Positions 1 through 8,342 are shown, numbered from the stretch's first letter. The stretch is 64,000 bases of DNA from Deltaproteobacteria bacterium (GCA_005888095.1 VBKF01000097.1:44005-108004); one strand, 5' to 3'. Translations and numbers: made by a program. The notes: generated by a model not told the origin, from the letters alone.

Positions 1-18
1 GTCTTTTTTCCAGCCCCG

Positions 19-288
19 CTAGGAGGCCGACCCAAGACTTCGTCTTGGGTCGCAAAGCGAGGATGTGCGCCGCGTGAGCACGCGACCGTCATGCCGCGGC
101 CGGCGAAGCCGGCGCGGCAAAACGAGCCGGACACGTCAACGACCCGAAGCCCCAGGCCAAGACGGGGGAAGCGCGTGTCAGTTTGCCGCGCTGGCTTCGC
201 CAGCCGCGGCACGACGGCGGCGCGTGATACCGACGCCCCATGCTCGCGTCCGTTTCGCGACCCAAGAAGTCTTGGGTCGCGCTCCTAG
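19..288. repeat. Palindrome-bounded repeat element, copy A
   Basis: The element opens with CTAGGAG (19-25) and closes with the inverse CTCCTAG (282-288). Inside each end lies a near-perfect palindrome built on GCGACCCAAGA: at 28-52 with loop TTC, and at 257-280 with loop AG. Two further hairpins sit inside: 92-119 (arms GCCGGC, loop GAA) and 184-211 (arms CTGGC/GCCAG around TTCG). A second element with the same order of parts lies at 58450-58758. The right-hand TAG is the stop codon of the sensor kinase on the minus strand. The left-hand TAG (20-22) could likewise end a plus-strand gene lying before the window (frame ...FFQPR), but this cannot be tested here. Short open frames inside are products of the palindromes, not genes. 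It resembles a MITE or a BIME-like composite; no transposase is present. Confidence 0.85.
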
Positions 289-2183
289 GCTGCCGTCGAG
301 GCGTCGGCCGGCAGGCCGTCGCCCCGGACTGGTGCCGACCGGAGGCTCGGCGCGACGTACGGCAGCGTCACCGTGAAGCGGGTACCGACGCCGACCTGGC
401 TCGAGACGCGAACCGAGCCGCCGAGCACCTGCACGAAGCGTTGCACGATGTGTAGCCCGAGGCCGACGCCGCCCCCGCCCGACCCCGGCACCTGGCGGAA
501 CATCTCGAAGACGTAGCGCACGGCCTCGGGCGGGATGCCGCGGCCGCTGTCGGCGACCGTGACCTCGACGCCGCCGCCGGGGGTCGTCTGCGCCGAGAGG
601 GTGACGTGGCCCTGCTCGGTGAACTTGAGCGCGTTGTGGATCAGGTTGCGGACCACGGTCTTCACCTTGTGCGCGTCCGTCTCGATCACCGGCAGGTCGG
701 CGGCGACGTCGAGCCGCAGCTCCACCTCCGCTCGTCCCCAGTTCTCGGGCAGCTGCTGGAAGACGGTGCGCAGCAGCTCCGTCATCGCCACGGGGGTGCG
801 GTGCACGGGCAGCCGGCCGGCCTCGAGGCGGTTCAGGTCGAGGAGCGCCGTGATCAGCTCGAGCAGCTCGATCGACTGCCGGCGAGAGCGGCGGAGCGCG
901 TCGTCAAGCTCGGGGGCGATGTCACCCAGCCCCCCGTCGAGCGCCATCTCGAGGTAGCCGAGGATGACGTTCAGCGGCGAGCGCAGCTCGTGCGAGATGG
1001 CGCCGACGAACTCGGACTTGAGCGCGCTGGCCTGCTTCACCTCCTCGAGGAGGCGGGCGTTGTGCATGACGATGGTCGCGTGGTCGGCGATGCCGGCGAG
1101 GAGTCTGAGCGCCCATTCGCTCGACTCGACGAGCAACTCCGTATAGCCGACCGCCACGAAGCCGACCATGGCCCCGTGGTTGTGGAGCGCCGCCAGCAGG
1201 ACCGTCGCGAGCTTGCGGTCGCCGGTGAAGACGGCGGGCGTGCACTCGGCCAGCCTGCCGTTGAGCACCACCACGCGATGGATGGAGAGACGGCCGACGG
1301 CCGACCAGCTGGAGAGCGGGAACTCGATGCGGCTCAGCTCGCTCGACGAGAGCTGCGAATCGGTGGCGGCGGCCAGGTGGAAGGTGTTCCGCTCCAGGTC
1401 GACGAGGAACGTGGCGCCCCAGTCGGCGCAGAGCTGCTCGCGCGTCGTGCGCGTCAGATGGTCGAACAGCTCGGGCGCCTCGACGCTGGCGCTGAGCGTC
1501 TGCGCCGCGTCCACCAGCGCCGCCGACAGCCGGCCCTCGGCCGCGAGGCTCTGGCGGCTCTCCTTCAGCCGCTCGGCGAGGCCGGTGAGGACGCGGTTCT
1601 TCTCGTGCAGATGGGAGCCGTAGAAGGCCGTCTGGTGGGCGATGAGGAAGAAGAGGAACACGGGCACGAGCGACTCGACGCCGACGAACGCGCCGGGCGC
1701 GAAGCCGTGCTCGATGCCGACCAGCAGCTCGTGGCCGATCGTCGCCACGGTGGCCGCCATGAAGCCCGCGGGCGAGGAGAAGAGGCTCGCCGGCACGATG
1801 ACGAGCGCGTAGATGAGGTGGAACAGGCCGACCGACTGGCCCGACGCCGAGAAGCCGATGCCGAACGTGATGGCGAGCAGATCGATGGCCGTCTGGGCAT
1901 AGAAGAACGGGATCGGCAGGAGGCGGAGGGGGCGGACGGCGAGCCCGACGAGCGAGGTGAGCGCCAGGCTCCCGCAGACGGCGAAGACGCCGATCAGATT
2001 GATCGACGCGAGCCCGAGCGGCGCGATGACGGTCGCGAAAGCCGCGACGGCGGCGGCGGCCCGCAGGCGCGTGAGGCAGAGCCAGCGGTTGAACGCCGCG
2101 AGGTCGCTCGTGCTGGATTCGCCCGCAGCAGGGCCGTCGCTGGGCGTCCCCATCGTCGCCGGGTACAGCAACGACGATGCCAT
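285..2183 (-). CDS. Membrane-bound hybrid-free sensor histidine kinase with GAF domain
   Basis: A 632-residue sensor kinase. Residues 40-190 hold about five or six hydrophobic membrane segments. Residues about 215-375 look like a GAF domain. The dimerisation box FVGAISHELRSP carries the phospho-acceptor His398. The ATPase domain follows with an N box (NLIHNALKF), a G1 box (DSGRGIPPE) and a G2 box (GGGVGLGLHI). There is no receiver domain and no response regulator beside it, so its partner is unknown. It starts at ATG 2183, divergent from the NYN gene. Its TAG stop is formed by the end of repeat copy A, so the last residues (STAA) abut the element. The family assignment is firm; the signal sensed cannot be told. 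Confidence 0.92.
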   Translation of the reverse strand: MASSLLYPATMGTPSDGPAAGESSTSDLAAFNRWLCLTRLRAAAAVAAFATVIAPLGLASINLIGVFAVCGSLALTSLVGLAVRPLRLLPIPFFYAQTAIDLLAITFGIGFSASGQSVGLFHLIYALVIVPASLFSSPAGFMAATVATIGHELLVGIEHGFAPGAFVGVESLVPVFLFFLIAHQTAFYGSHLHEKNRVLTGLAERLKESRQSLAAEGRLSAALVDAAQTLSASVEAPELFDHLTRTTREQLCADWGATFLVDLERNTFHLAAATDSQLSSSELSRIEFPLSSWSAVGRLSIHRVVVLNGRLAECTPAVFTGDRKLATVLLAALHNHGAMVGFVAVGYTELLVESSEWALRLLAGIADHATIVMHNARLLEEVKQASALKSEFVGAISHELRSPLNVILGYLEMALDGGLGDIAPELDDALRRSRRQSIELLELITALLDLNRLEAGRLPVHRTPVAMTELLRTVFQQLPENWGRAEVELRLDVAADLPVIETDAHKVKTVVRNLIHNALKFTEQGHVTLSAQTTPGGGVEVTVADSGRGIPPEAVRYVFEMFRQVPGSGGGGVGLGLHIVQRFVQVLGGSVRVSSQVGVGTRFTVTLPYVAPSLRSAPVRGDGLPADASTAA

Positions 2184-2299
2184 GGCCTACGGCTTTTCAT
2201 GCAGCCGTTACGCGGGAGCAGAGCGTCGAAAATCTGCCGGGTGACGCAGGGGCACCAGGCGTTTGCCTTGCGAAGCTGCATCCGGTGGGCCGACGTGAT

Positions 2300-3445
2300 A
2301 TGGGGGGGCCTTCCGTGACGCCTCCGAAGAAGCCCGGTCGCTCGCGCCGCGCGCGCACTGCCCGCGCCCGAAAGACACGGGCGCCAGCGGTGACCGCCGC
2401 CGAGGCGGCCCCGGCGGCCGAGGAGCCCGCGTCCGAGCCACCGGCGAGCACCGCCGTCGAGCCGATATTCGCGGCGCGGGTGCCGCCGCCGCGAGCACCG
2501 GCACCGCTCCCGAGCCCCCGCCGCGCCGTGTTCTTCGACGTCGAGAACACCAGCCGCGCCGAGCACATCACCCGCGTGCTCGCGCACCTCGAGCTCGACT
2601 GGATGCACCATGCCACCGAGCTGGTCGCGGTCGGCAACTGGCGCGTCATCGGGCACGACACCGCGCGTCTCCTGGCCAGCCGCGGCGCACACCTCGTGCA
2701 CAGCGCGCCATCGGTCGGCGTGCGCGACTGGAGCGACCTTCGCATCGCGGTGGCGGCCGGCGCGTGGCTCGCCGCGGCCCGGCCCGGCGACCTGCTCGAG
2801 ATCGTGACCGACGACCAGGCGTTCGACGCGGTGGGCGACGTGGCGGCGAGCCTCGGGGTCACGTTCCGGCGGCTCTCGTACCGGGCGCTCGCGGGCATGG
2901 GGGAGGTGCCGCGCGTAGAGCCTGCGCGCGAGCGGCCGTCGCGGCGGCGGCGCCGCGGCAGCCGGCGTGGCGGTGGGCCGCGCCCGGCGGCCGTGCCGGT
3001 CGAGGCGCCCGGACCGAACGGCGGCGCTCCCGCCGAGCCGCATACGGCGCCGCACGACGAGCTCCTCGCCGTCGCCCGCGAGCTCGTCGCCGCCTCGCCC
3101 GAGCGGGCGGTGAGCATCGACGCCCTCTCCAACGCCCTCAAGGAGCGCGGCTTCCGCCGCACGCCCGGCTCGCCGCGTCTGGTGACGCGTCTGCGGCGGA
3201 TCAAGGAGCTCGAGGTCAACCGCCAGGGCACCGTCCGTCTCCTCGAGGCGGGTGCCGAGGAGCCCGCTGCCGCGGAACCATCAGGCTCGGCGCCGCACGC
3301 CGCGCAGCCCGAGCACGCCGCGGAAGGAGCCCCGACCGAGGGCGAGGCGGCCGCCGCTCCCGCGCGCCGCCGTCGTCGCCGCCGTGGCGGGCGCCGCCGC
3401 CGCGGCCGCGGCAGCGCTCAACCCGCCGCCACAACTCCCGAGTAG
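2300..3445 (+). CDS. NYN (PIN-like) domain protein with basic Arg-rich tail
   Basis: About 381 residues. After an Ala/Pro/Arg-rich leader comes a NYN/LabA-type domain (about 76-205) opening with AVFFDVENTS, whose Asp80 is the usual first metal-binding acid. It continues with DWSDLRIAV and EIVTDDQAFDAV, which place the other conserved acidic residues. A predicted winged-helix-like segment follows (AVSIDALSNALKERGF). The C-terminus is a long Arg/Gly tract like those of RNA-binding proteins. NYN domains are known or predicted RNases, so a role in RNA processing is inferred. The start is uncertain: ATG 2300, or GTG 2315 which has a G-rich run just upstream. The longer frame from 2177 would overlap the divergent kinase and is less likely. 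Confidence 0.8.
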   Translation: MGGPSVTPPKKPGRSRRARTARARKTRAPAVTAAEAAPAAEEPASEPPASTAVEPIFAARVPPPRAPAPLPSPRRAVFFDVENTSRAEHITRVLAHLELDWMHHATELVAVGNWRVIGHDTARLLASRGAHLVHSAPSVGVRDWSDLRIAVAAGAWLAAARPGDLLEIVTDDQAFDAVGDVAASLGVTFRRLSYRALAGMGEVPRVEPARERPSRRRRRGSRRGGGPRPAAVPVEAPGPNGGAPAEPHTAPHDELLAVARELVAASPERAVSIDALSNALKERGFRRTPGSPRLVTRLRRIKELEVNRQGTVRLLEAGAEEPAAAEPSGSAPHAAQPEHAAEGAPTEGEAAAAPARRRRRRRGGRRRRGRGSAQPAATTPE

Positions 3446-3465
3446 GAGGCTCCCCGCAAGCCGCG

Positions 3466-4005
3466 CTACGCCATCCCCAGCCGCTCGCGACCCTCCGGCG
3501 AGATCATTTGCGGATTCCACGGCGGATCCCAGACGATCTCGACGTCGGCCTCCTCCACCCCGGGCAGGGCGAGCAGCTTCTGCCGGGCGTCGGCACCGAT
3601 GAAGTTGCCCATGCCGCAGCCCGGCGCGGTGAGCGTCATGCGCACGTCCACCCGGTTGCCGCCCGAGGCGCTCGGCGTGACCCGCATGTCGTACACGAGC
3701 CCGAGGTCGACGATGTTCACCGGGATCTCCGGGTCGTAGCAGGTCCTCAGGACGTCCCAGACCTGGTGCTCGAGGTCGGGCGCGTCCGCGGCCGCTTCGG
3801 CCGGCGCCGCCACGGGCTCCTTGCCGAGCGCGTCGGCGTCCTCGCCCGCGATGCGGAAGAGGCCGCCGTAGGCGGCGGCCTGCACCGTGTACGATCCGCC
3901 GAGCGACTGCGTGATCACCACGTCCGTGCCCTTCTCGAGCGTCACCGTGTGGCCGAAGGGAATCTGTACGGCCTCGCAGTCACGCGCGAGCTCGATTCGC
4001 TCCAT
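3466..4005 (-). CDS. sufT: SufT-type Fe-S cluster assembly protein (MIP18 domain)
   Basis: A 179-residue protein with the two-part layout of the SufT family. The N-terminal part opens MERIELARDCEAVQIPFG, as in SufT proteins, and carries Cys10. The C-terminal MIP18/DUF59 domain contains DPEIPVNIVDLGLVYDM and APGCGMG with its conserved Cys. SufT acts in maturation of Fe-S proteins, and the nitrate operon a few kilobases away encodes several such proteins. The ATG at 4005 has a good GGAGGAG ribosome site, so the longer open frame up to 4233 is rejected. No other suf genes are nearby. It converges with the NYN gene. Confidence 0.9.
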   Translation of the reverse strand: MERIELARDCEAVQIPFGHTVTLEKGTDVVITQSLGGSYTVQAAAYGGLFRIAGEDADALGKEPVAAPAEAAADAPDLEHQVWDVLRTCYDPEIPVNIVDLGLVYDMRVTPSASGGNRVDVRMTLTAPGCGMGNFIGADARQKLLALPGVEEADVEIVWDPPWNPQMISPEGRERLGMA

Positions 4006-4135
4006 GTGGACTCCTCCCGTCGCATTGTGGAACGATGCTCCAAGCAGCGCAAGGCGAAGGCGGGCGCGCTCCCTCGAGGCTCCAGGTGAAGCTTCTTGTA
4101 CGCCGCCGCAGCCTTGATAGACACTGGCGGCGCGC

Positions 4136-5068
4136 ATGACCGTGCCCGTGGCGCTGGCCGTGGTCGGCATCTGCCTCGCGGCGCTCGCCCTCCTGACGGC
4201 TCCGCAAGCCTCGAGACTCCTCCGCCCCGGCACCCCGCCGCCGAGACCGCGTCGCGTCTGGGTGACCCTTCTCGCCGCGCGCGAGATCGGGACGGGCGGC
4301 GCCGCGGCGGCGGCCGCGTGGGCGGCGCTGGCCAGCGGCAGGATGCCGGCATGGGCCGCGGCGGCGGCCGCCGGGGCGGCCGCCTACCTCGTCGCCGAGA
4401 CGGTCGCGCCGGCGCTCGGACTCGCCATGCCCGCCGGGCTCGCCGACTGGCTTGGCGACGGCATCGACCGCCTGCTCGCCCCCCTTCGCCGGCCGCTCGA
4501 GCGCCCCGCCGTCCTGCTCGCGACCTGGCTCGCCGGCGAGCGCGGGCTCGCGCCCGCGAGCGTGCTCCGCTTCGCGGCGGACGGCGCGGTGGAGGAAGAC
4601 GAGGAAGCGGCGCTCGACGCTCTCGGCCGCGAGCTGCTCGGCCGCCTGCGCGACTTCCAGCAGCGCCCCGTGCGCGCCGTCATGACGCCGCGGCTCCGCA
4701 TCGTCGCCCTGCCGGTCGACCTGCCCGGGCCCGCGCTCCTCGCCACGCTGTACGAGCACCGCTTCTCGCGTCTGCCCGTATACCGCGGCGACCGCGACAA
4801 CGTGATCGGCGTGCTCTACGCCAAGGACCTCTGCGGGCTCGACGTCAAGGCGCCCGGCTTTCGTCTGGAGCCGCTCCTCCGCCCGCCTACCTTCGTGCCG
4901 GTCAGCATGCGGGCGGGTGACGTCTTCCGCGAGCTCCGCCGGAAGGTGCATCTCGCGCTGGTGGTCGACGAGTACGGGGGGATCGCGGGCCTGGTCACCA
5001 TGGAGGATCTCCTCGGCGAGCTCTTCGGCGACGTCGCCGACGAGTACCGGGAAGCCCGCGCGCGATGA
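4136..5068 (+). CDS. CNNM/HlyC-CorC family membrane protein, short form
   Basis: A 310-residue protein with Ala/Leu-rich N-terminal membrane segments (about 1-25, 45-65 and 75-110), then a tandem CBS-domain region (about 175-300) with VRAVMTPRLRI, HRFSRLPVYRG and VVDEYGGIAGLVTMEDLL. This is the CNNM plus CBS-pair architecture of HlyC/CorC proteins, which are linked to Mg or Co efflux. It ends just after the CBS pair and lacks the C-terminal CorC/HlyC transporter-associated domain. The next gene overlaps by ATGA at 5065-5068 and is a full-length member of the same family, so the two were probably produced by duplication and may work as a pair. Confidence 0.88.
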   Translation: MTVPVALAVVGICLAALALLTAPQASRLLRPGTPPPRPRRVWVTLLAAREIGTGGAAAAAAWAALASGRMPAWAAAAAAGAAAYLVAETVAPALGLAMPAGLADWLGDGIDRLLAPLRRPLERPAVLLATWLAGERGLAPASVLRFAADGAVEEDEEAALDALGRELLGRLRDFQQRPVRAVMTPRLRIVALPVDLPGPALLATLYEHRFSRLPVYRGDRDNVIGVLYAKDLCGLDVKAPGFRLEPLLRPPTFVPVSMRAGDVFRELRRKVHLALVVDEYGGIAGLVTMEDLLGELFGDVADEYREARAR

Positions 5069-6225
5069 CCGCCCTCCTGGTCGCCCTCCCGTCCTTGCTC
5101 GCCGTGCGCGCGCTGGCCGCGGCGGGCGAGGTCCTCGTGGCGAGCGGGCCGCGCCGCCCGTCGCCGGTCGGCGACGCGACGCTCGCCTCGGCCGCCCGCG
5201 CCGTCGCATCCGTGGCCGGTGGCGCGGCCGTCGGAATCGCCGCGGCGCTCGTCTGGGCCTATGCCCGCCGCGGCGCCGTGCCGGTGGCGCTGGCGCTCTT
5301 CGTGCCGGCGGCGCTCGTCCTCTCCGATCTCCTGCCGCGGGGCCTCGCGCCGGGCCTGCCCGCCCACTGGCAGCGCCGCACGGAGCGCACGCTCGCCGCC
5401 CTCGCCGTCGTCCTCTGGCCGCTCGTCATCCTCCAGCGCGCGCTGGGCGCGCTCCTCGTCGGAGCCGGCCCCGGCGGACCGCTCGTGATGCTGCGGCAGC
5501 TCGGTGCCTGGCTGGCGGTGCGTCCCCAGCGCGGGGCGCTCGACGTCTCGGAGGCAGGCCTGGTGGCGCGCATCGCCCGCTTCGCCGCCAAGACCGTGCG
5601 CGACGCGCTCGTGCCGCACGTCGACGTCTGCGCCGTGCCCGACACGGCCCGCGTCGGCGACGTCGTGGCGCTCGTGCGCGAGCGCGGCTTCTCGCGCCTG
5701 CCCGTCTTCCACGAGCGGCTGTTCAACACGATCGGCACCGTGTCGAGCTTCGACCTGCTCGGCGTCGATCCGGCGCTGCCGGTCACGGCGGTGATGCACG
5801 AGCCCTTCTTCGTGCCGGAGACGAAGCCGCTCCCCGAGCTGCTGGCGACGTTGCAGGCCGAACGGCGCCACCTCGCGCTCGTCGTCGACGAGTACGGCGG
5901 CTTCGTCGGACTGGTCACGGTCGAGGACCTGGTCGAGGAGATTGTCGGCGAGATCGAGGACGAATATGATGTGCGTCGCGAGCTCTACCGGCGAGTGGCG
6001 CCGGGCGTCTTCGTGGTGAGCGCGCGCGCTCCGGTGGCCGACCTGAACGAGCGTTTCGGCTGGAACCTGCCCGTCGGCGACTACGAGACCGTCGGCGGGC
6101 TGCTCCTCGACCGCCTCGGGCGTGTGCCGAAGCCGGGCGACGGGGTGCGCGCCGGGCGCGTCCGCCTCGAGGTCACGCGGGCGAGCGCGCGTGCCGTGCT
6201 CGAGCTGCGGGTGGCGGTCGGCTGA
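5065..6225 (+). CDS. CNNM/HlyC-CorC family membrane protein, full length
   Basis: A 386-residue paralogue of the preceding gene. The membrane region spans about residues 1-150. The CBS pair contains VRDALVPHVDVCAV, RGFSRLPVFHE and VVDEYGGFVGLVTVEDLVEE. A C-terminal CorC/HlyC domain follows (about 300-386: GVFVVSARAPVADLNERFGW, YETVGGLLLDRLGRVPKPGD). The ATG is embedded in the stop of the upstream gene (ATGA), indicating translational coupling. Only one base separates its stop from the larB ATG at 6227, so the three genes form one operon. Cation transport is inferred from the family; the ion is not evident. Confidence 0.9.
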   Translation: MTALLVALPSLLAVRALAAAGEVLVASGPRRPSPVGDATLASAARAVASVAGGAAVGIAAALVWAYARRGAVPVALALFVPAALVLSDLLPRGLAPGLPAHWQRRTERTLAALAVVLWPLVILQRALGALLVGAGPGGPLVMLRQLGAWLAVRPQRGALDVSEAGLVARIARFAAKTVRDALVPHVDVCAVPDTARVGDVVALVRERGFSRLPVFHERLFNTIGTVSSFDLLGVDPALPVTAVMHEPFFVPETKPLPELLATLQAERRHLALVVDEYGGFVGLVTVEDLVEEIVGEIEDEYDVRRELYRRVAPGVFVVSARAPVADLNERFGWNLPVGDYETVGGLLLDRLGRVPKPGDGVRAGRVRLEVTRASARAVLELRVAVG

Positions 6226-6226
6226 C

Positions 6227-6982
6227 ATGGAGCGGAGGCAGCTCGCCGACCTGCTCACCGCCGTGCGGGCGGGGGACACCTCGGTGGACGAGGCGCTCGC
6301 CCGGCTGCGCGAGCTGCCCTACGAGGATCTCGGGTTCGCGCGCGTCGACCACCACCGCGGCCTGCGCAACGGGTTCGCGGAGGCGATCCTCGGCGAGGGG
6401 AAGACGCCCGAGCAGGTGATCGCGATCGCCGAGCGCATGGTCGCGGCGGGGACCAACGTGCTGGTGACACGCCTCGAGCCCGACCCGGCCGCGCGCCTGC
6501 GCACCGCGCTCCCGGGCTTCGAGTACCACTCGCTGCCGCGGCTCGCCGTGCATCGCACGCGAGCCGTGGAGCCCGAGGGGGGCACCGTGCTCGTGGTCAC
6601 GGCGGGGACGGCGGACCTGCCGGTGGCGGAGGAGGCGGCGATCACCGCGGAGCTGATGGGGAACCGCGTCGAGCGGCTCTACGATGCCGGCGTGGCCGGC
6701 ATCCATCGCCTGCTCGACCGCCGGGTGCGGCTGTGGGAGGCGGCGGTGCTGATCGTCGTCGCGGGCATGGAGGGCGCGCTCCCGAGCGTCGTCGGCGGCC
6801 TCGTCGACCGCCCGGTCATCGCCGTGCCCACGAGCGTCGGCTACGGCGCGCACCTCGGCGGACTCGCCGCGCTCCTCGGCATGCTGAACACGTGTGCCGC
6901 GGGCGTCGTCGTCGTGAACATCGACAACGGGTTCGGCGCGGCCGCGGCGGCGACGCGTATCAACAGAAGAGACGCGCCGTAG
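6227..6982 (+). CDS. larB: LarB-type pyridinium-3,5-biscarboxylate synthase (AIR carboxylase fold)
   Basis: A 251-residue protein matching LarB, the carboxylase/hydrolase of nickel-pincer-nucleotide cofactor synthesis. It has the short helical N-terminus (LPYEDLGFARVDHHR), GEGKTPEQVIAIAERMV, and the PurE-like core VVTAGTADLPVAEEAAITAE, VAGMEGALPSVVGGL and PTSVGYGAHLGGLAALLGML. LarC and LarE, which complete the cofactor, are not in the window. The start ATG 6227 comes one base after the previous stop. A 9-bp perfect hairpin overlaps the stop codon. The family is clear; the pathway role here depends on finding larC/larE elsewhere. Confidence 0.9.
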   Translation: MERRQLADLLTAVRAGDTSVDEALARLRELPYEDLGFARVDHHRGLRNGFAEAILGEGKTPEQVIAIAERMVAAGTNVLVTRLEPDPAARLRTALPGFEYHSLPRLAVHRTRAVEPEGGTVLVVTAGTADLPVAEEAAITAELMGNRVERLYDAGVAGIHRLLDRRVRLWEAAVLIVVAGMEGALPSVVGGLVDRPVIAVPTSVGYGAHLGGLAALLGMLNTCAAGVVVVNIDNGFGAAAAATRINRRDAP

Positions 6983-6991
6983 CGGCGCGTC
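6971..6991 (+). terminator. Perfect 9-bp hairpin over the larB stop codon
   Basis: GACGCGCCG (6971-6979) and CGGCGCGTC (6983-6991) pair perfectly around the larB TAG (6980-6982). There is no T tract, so this may slow or attenuate transcription into the AarF gene rather than end it. It could also affect translation coupling. Confidence 0.4.
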
Positions 6992-7002
6992 GGTCCTCTC
7001 CC

Positions 7003-8322
7003 GTGGCCGACATCACCTCCGGGCGCACGCGCCGCATGCTGTCGGTCGGGCGGCTCACGACCTCGGTCGGCGGCAGCTACCTCTGGCAGGCGATCAAGCG
7101 CCCGTTCCAGTCGGCGTCGCGCCACGAGCGGACCCTGCTCGAGACGCACATCCGGAACGCCCAGCGGGTGGTCGCCCGCTCGAAGGAGCTGCGCGGCGCC
7201 TTCATGAAGCTCGCGCAGATGCTGAGCATGCGGAGCGACCTCCTACCGGCAGAGGCGCTCGAGGTCCTGTCCGTGGTCCAATCGTCGGTGCCGCCGATGC
7301 CCTGGGCCCGCATCCGCAGGGTGCTGGCTGCCGAGCTCGGCGCCCCACCCGAAGAACGCTTCCGCCGCTTCGAGCGCGAGGCGTTCGCGGCCGCGTCGCT
7401 CGGCCAGGTGCACCGTGCGGAGCTCGCACGCGGGCAGCGGGTCGCGGTCAAGGTGCAGTATCCCGGCGTCGCCGCCACCGTGCAGCAGGATCTCAAGAAC
7501 GTGAAGGCGCTCCTGCGGGTCTTCACCGCCATGGCGCGCGACCTCGCGCGCCAGGACGTCGACACCGGCGAGGTCGCCGCGGAGCTCGAGGCGCGGCTCC
7601 GCGAGGAGCTGGACTACCTGAACGAGGCGGCGAATCTCGAGCGCTTCCGCCGCCTGCTCGCCGACGACCCCGAGGTGGTGATCCCGCGCGTCCACCCGAA
7701 GCTCACCACCCGGCGGGTGCTGACGATGGAGTACCTCGAGGGCTACCCGATCCAGGACATCATGGCGCCGGGCGTGGACCAGGCCCTCAAGGACTGGGTG
7801 GCCGAGAAGCTCTTCCGGCTCCTCTGGCGCCAGGTCCTCGAGCTCGGGGCGCTGCACACCGACCCGCATCCGGGGAACTACCTCGTCACCCACCATCCCC
7901 GTCTCGGCCTCCTCGACTTCGGCAGCGTGCGGCTGTTTGAGCCGGACATCCGCAGCGGCTACCTCCGCCTGGCCGAGGCCCTCCTCGCGCACGACGACGC
8001 CGGGATCGCCGCCGCCTGCGCGGCGCTCGGCTTCATCGGCCCGCACGACGATCCGGGCCCGATGGTGAAGATCATGCACGTCGCGTGCGAGCCGCTCGAG
8101 CGCGACCTGCGCTTCGATCCGCGCGACTACGACCTCCTCGCGCGGGGTGCGCAGATGGCGGAGATCGCGCTCGCGCATCGCATCTTCCGCGCTCCCGGAC
8201 ACCGCGTCTTCCTCCTGCGCGCGCTCGTCGGCCTCGACGCCTATCTCAAGGCGTTCGGCACGGTACGCAACTGGCACCGGCTCTTCCGGGAGATCGTCGA
8301 GCGTGCTAACGGACACGCATGA
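7003..8322 (+). CDS. AarF/ABC1/UbiB atypical kinase-like protein
   Basis: A 439-residue member of the ABC1/UbiB family, whose members support quinone synthesis or lipid transport. Visible signatures are the family QKxGQ-type helix (GAFMKLAQMLS, with Ala where Gly is usual), the Ala-rich nucleotide loop AAASLGQVHRA, the lysine strand VAVKVQYPG, the catalytic-loop analogue HTDPHPGN and the metal site LLDFGS. The start GTG 7003 gives the usual family N-terminus; the upstream frame to 6733 runs antisense through larB and is rejected. The TGA stop overlaps an ATG at 8319 that begins a 24-nt linker leading to the next gene. No other quinone genes lie nearby. Confidence 0.88.
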   Translation: MADITSGRTRRMLSVGRLTTSVGGSYLWQAIKRPFQSASRHERTLLETHIRNAQRVVARSKELRGAFMKLAQMLSMRSDLLPAEALEVLSVVQSSVPPMPWARIRRVLAAELGAPPEERFRRFEREAFAAASLGQVHRAELARGQRVAVKVQYPGVAATVQQDLKNVKALLRVFTAMARDLARQDVDTGEVAAELEARLREELDYLNEAANLERFRRLLADDPEVVIPRVHPKLTTRRVLTMEYLEGYPIQDIMAPGVDQALKDWVAEKLFRLLWRQVLELGALHTDPHPGNYLVTHHPRLGLLDFGSVRLFEPDIRSGYLRLAEALLAHDDAGIAAACAALGFIGPHDDPGPMVKIMHVACEPLERDLRFDPRDYDLLARGAQMAEIALAHRIFRAPGHRVFLLRALVGLDAYLKAFGTVRNWHRLFREIVERANGHA

Positions 8323-8342
8323 GCGTGAGCGAAGGATACTGA
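8319..8342 (+). promoter_or_regulatory. 24-nt coupling linker with ribosome site (mini-ORF MSVSEGY)
   Basis: Between the AarF and ACT genes lies a mini reading frame, ATG-AGC-GTG-AGC-GAA-GGA-TAC-TGA. Its ATG overlaps the upstream stop (ATGA) and its TGA overlaps the next start (TGATG at 8340-8344). It holds the AAGGA ribosome site for the downstream gene. The first 18 bases match, apart from A/G at the first position, the units repeated at 11483-11530 (opposite strand) in front of the ferredoxin gene. Confidence 0.7.

Noticed and set aside
606..2318. Plus-strand open frame of 570 codons opposite the sensor kinase
   Set aside because: Shadow of the kinase; low-complexity Glu/Arg/Gly text.
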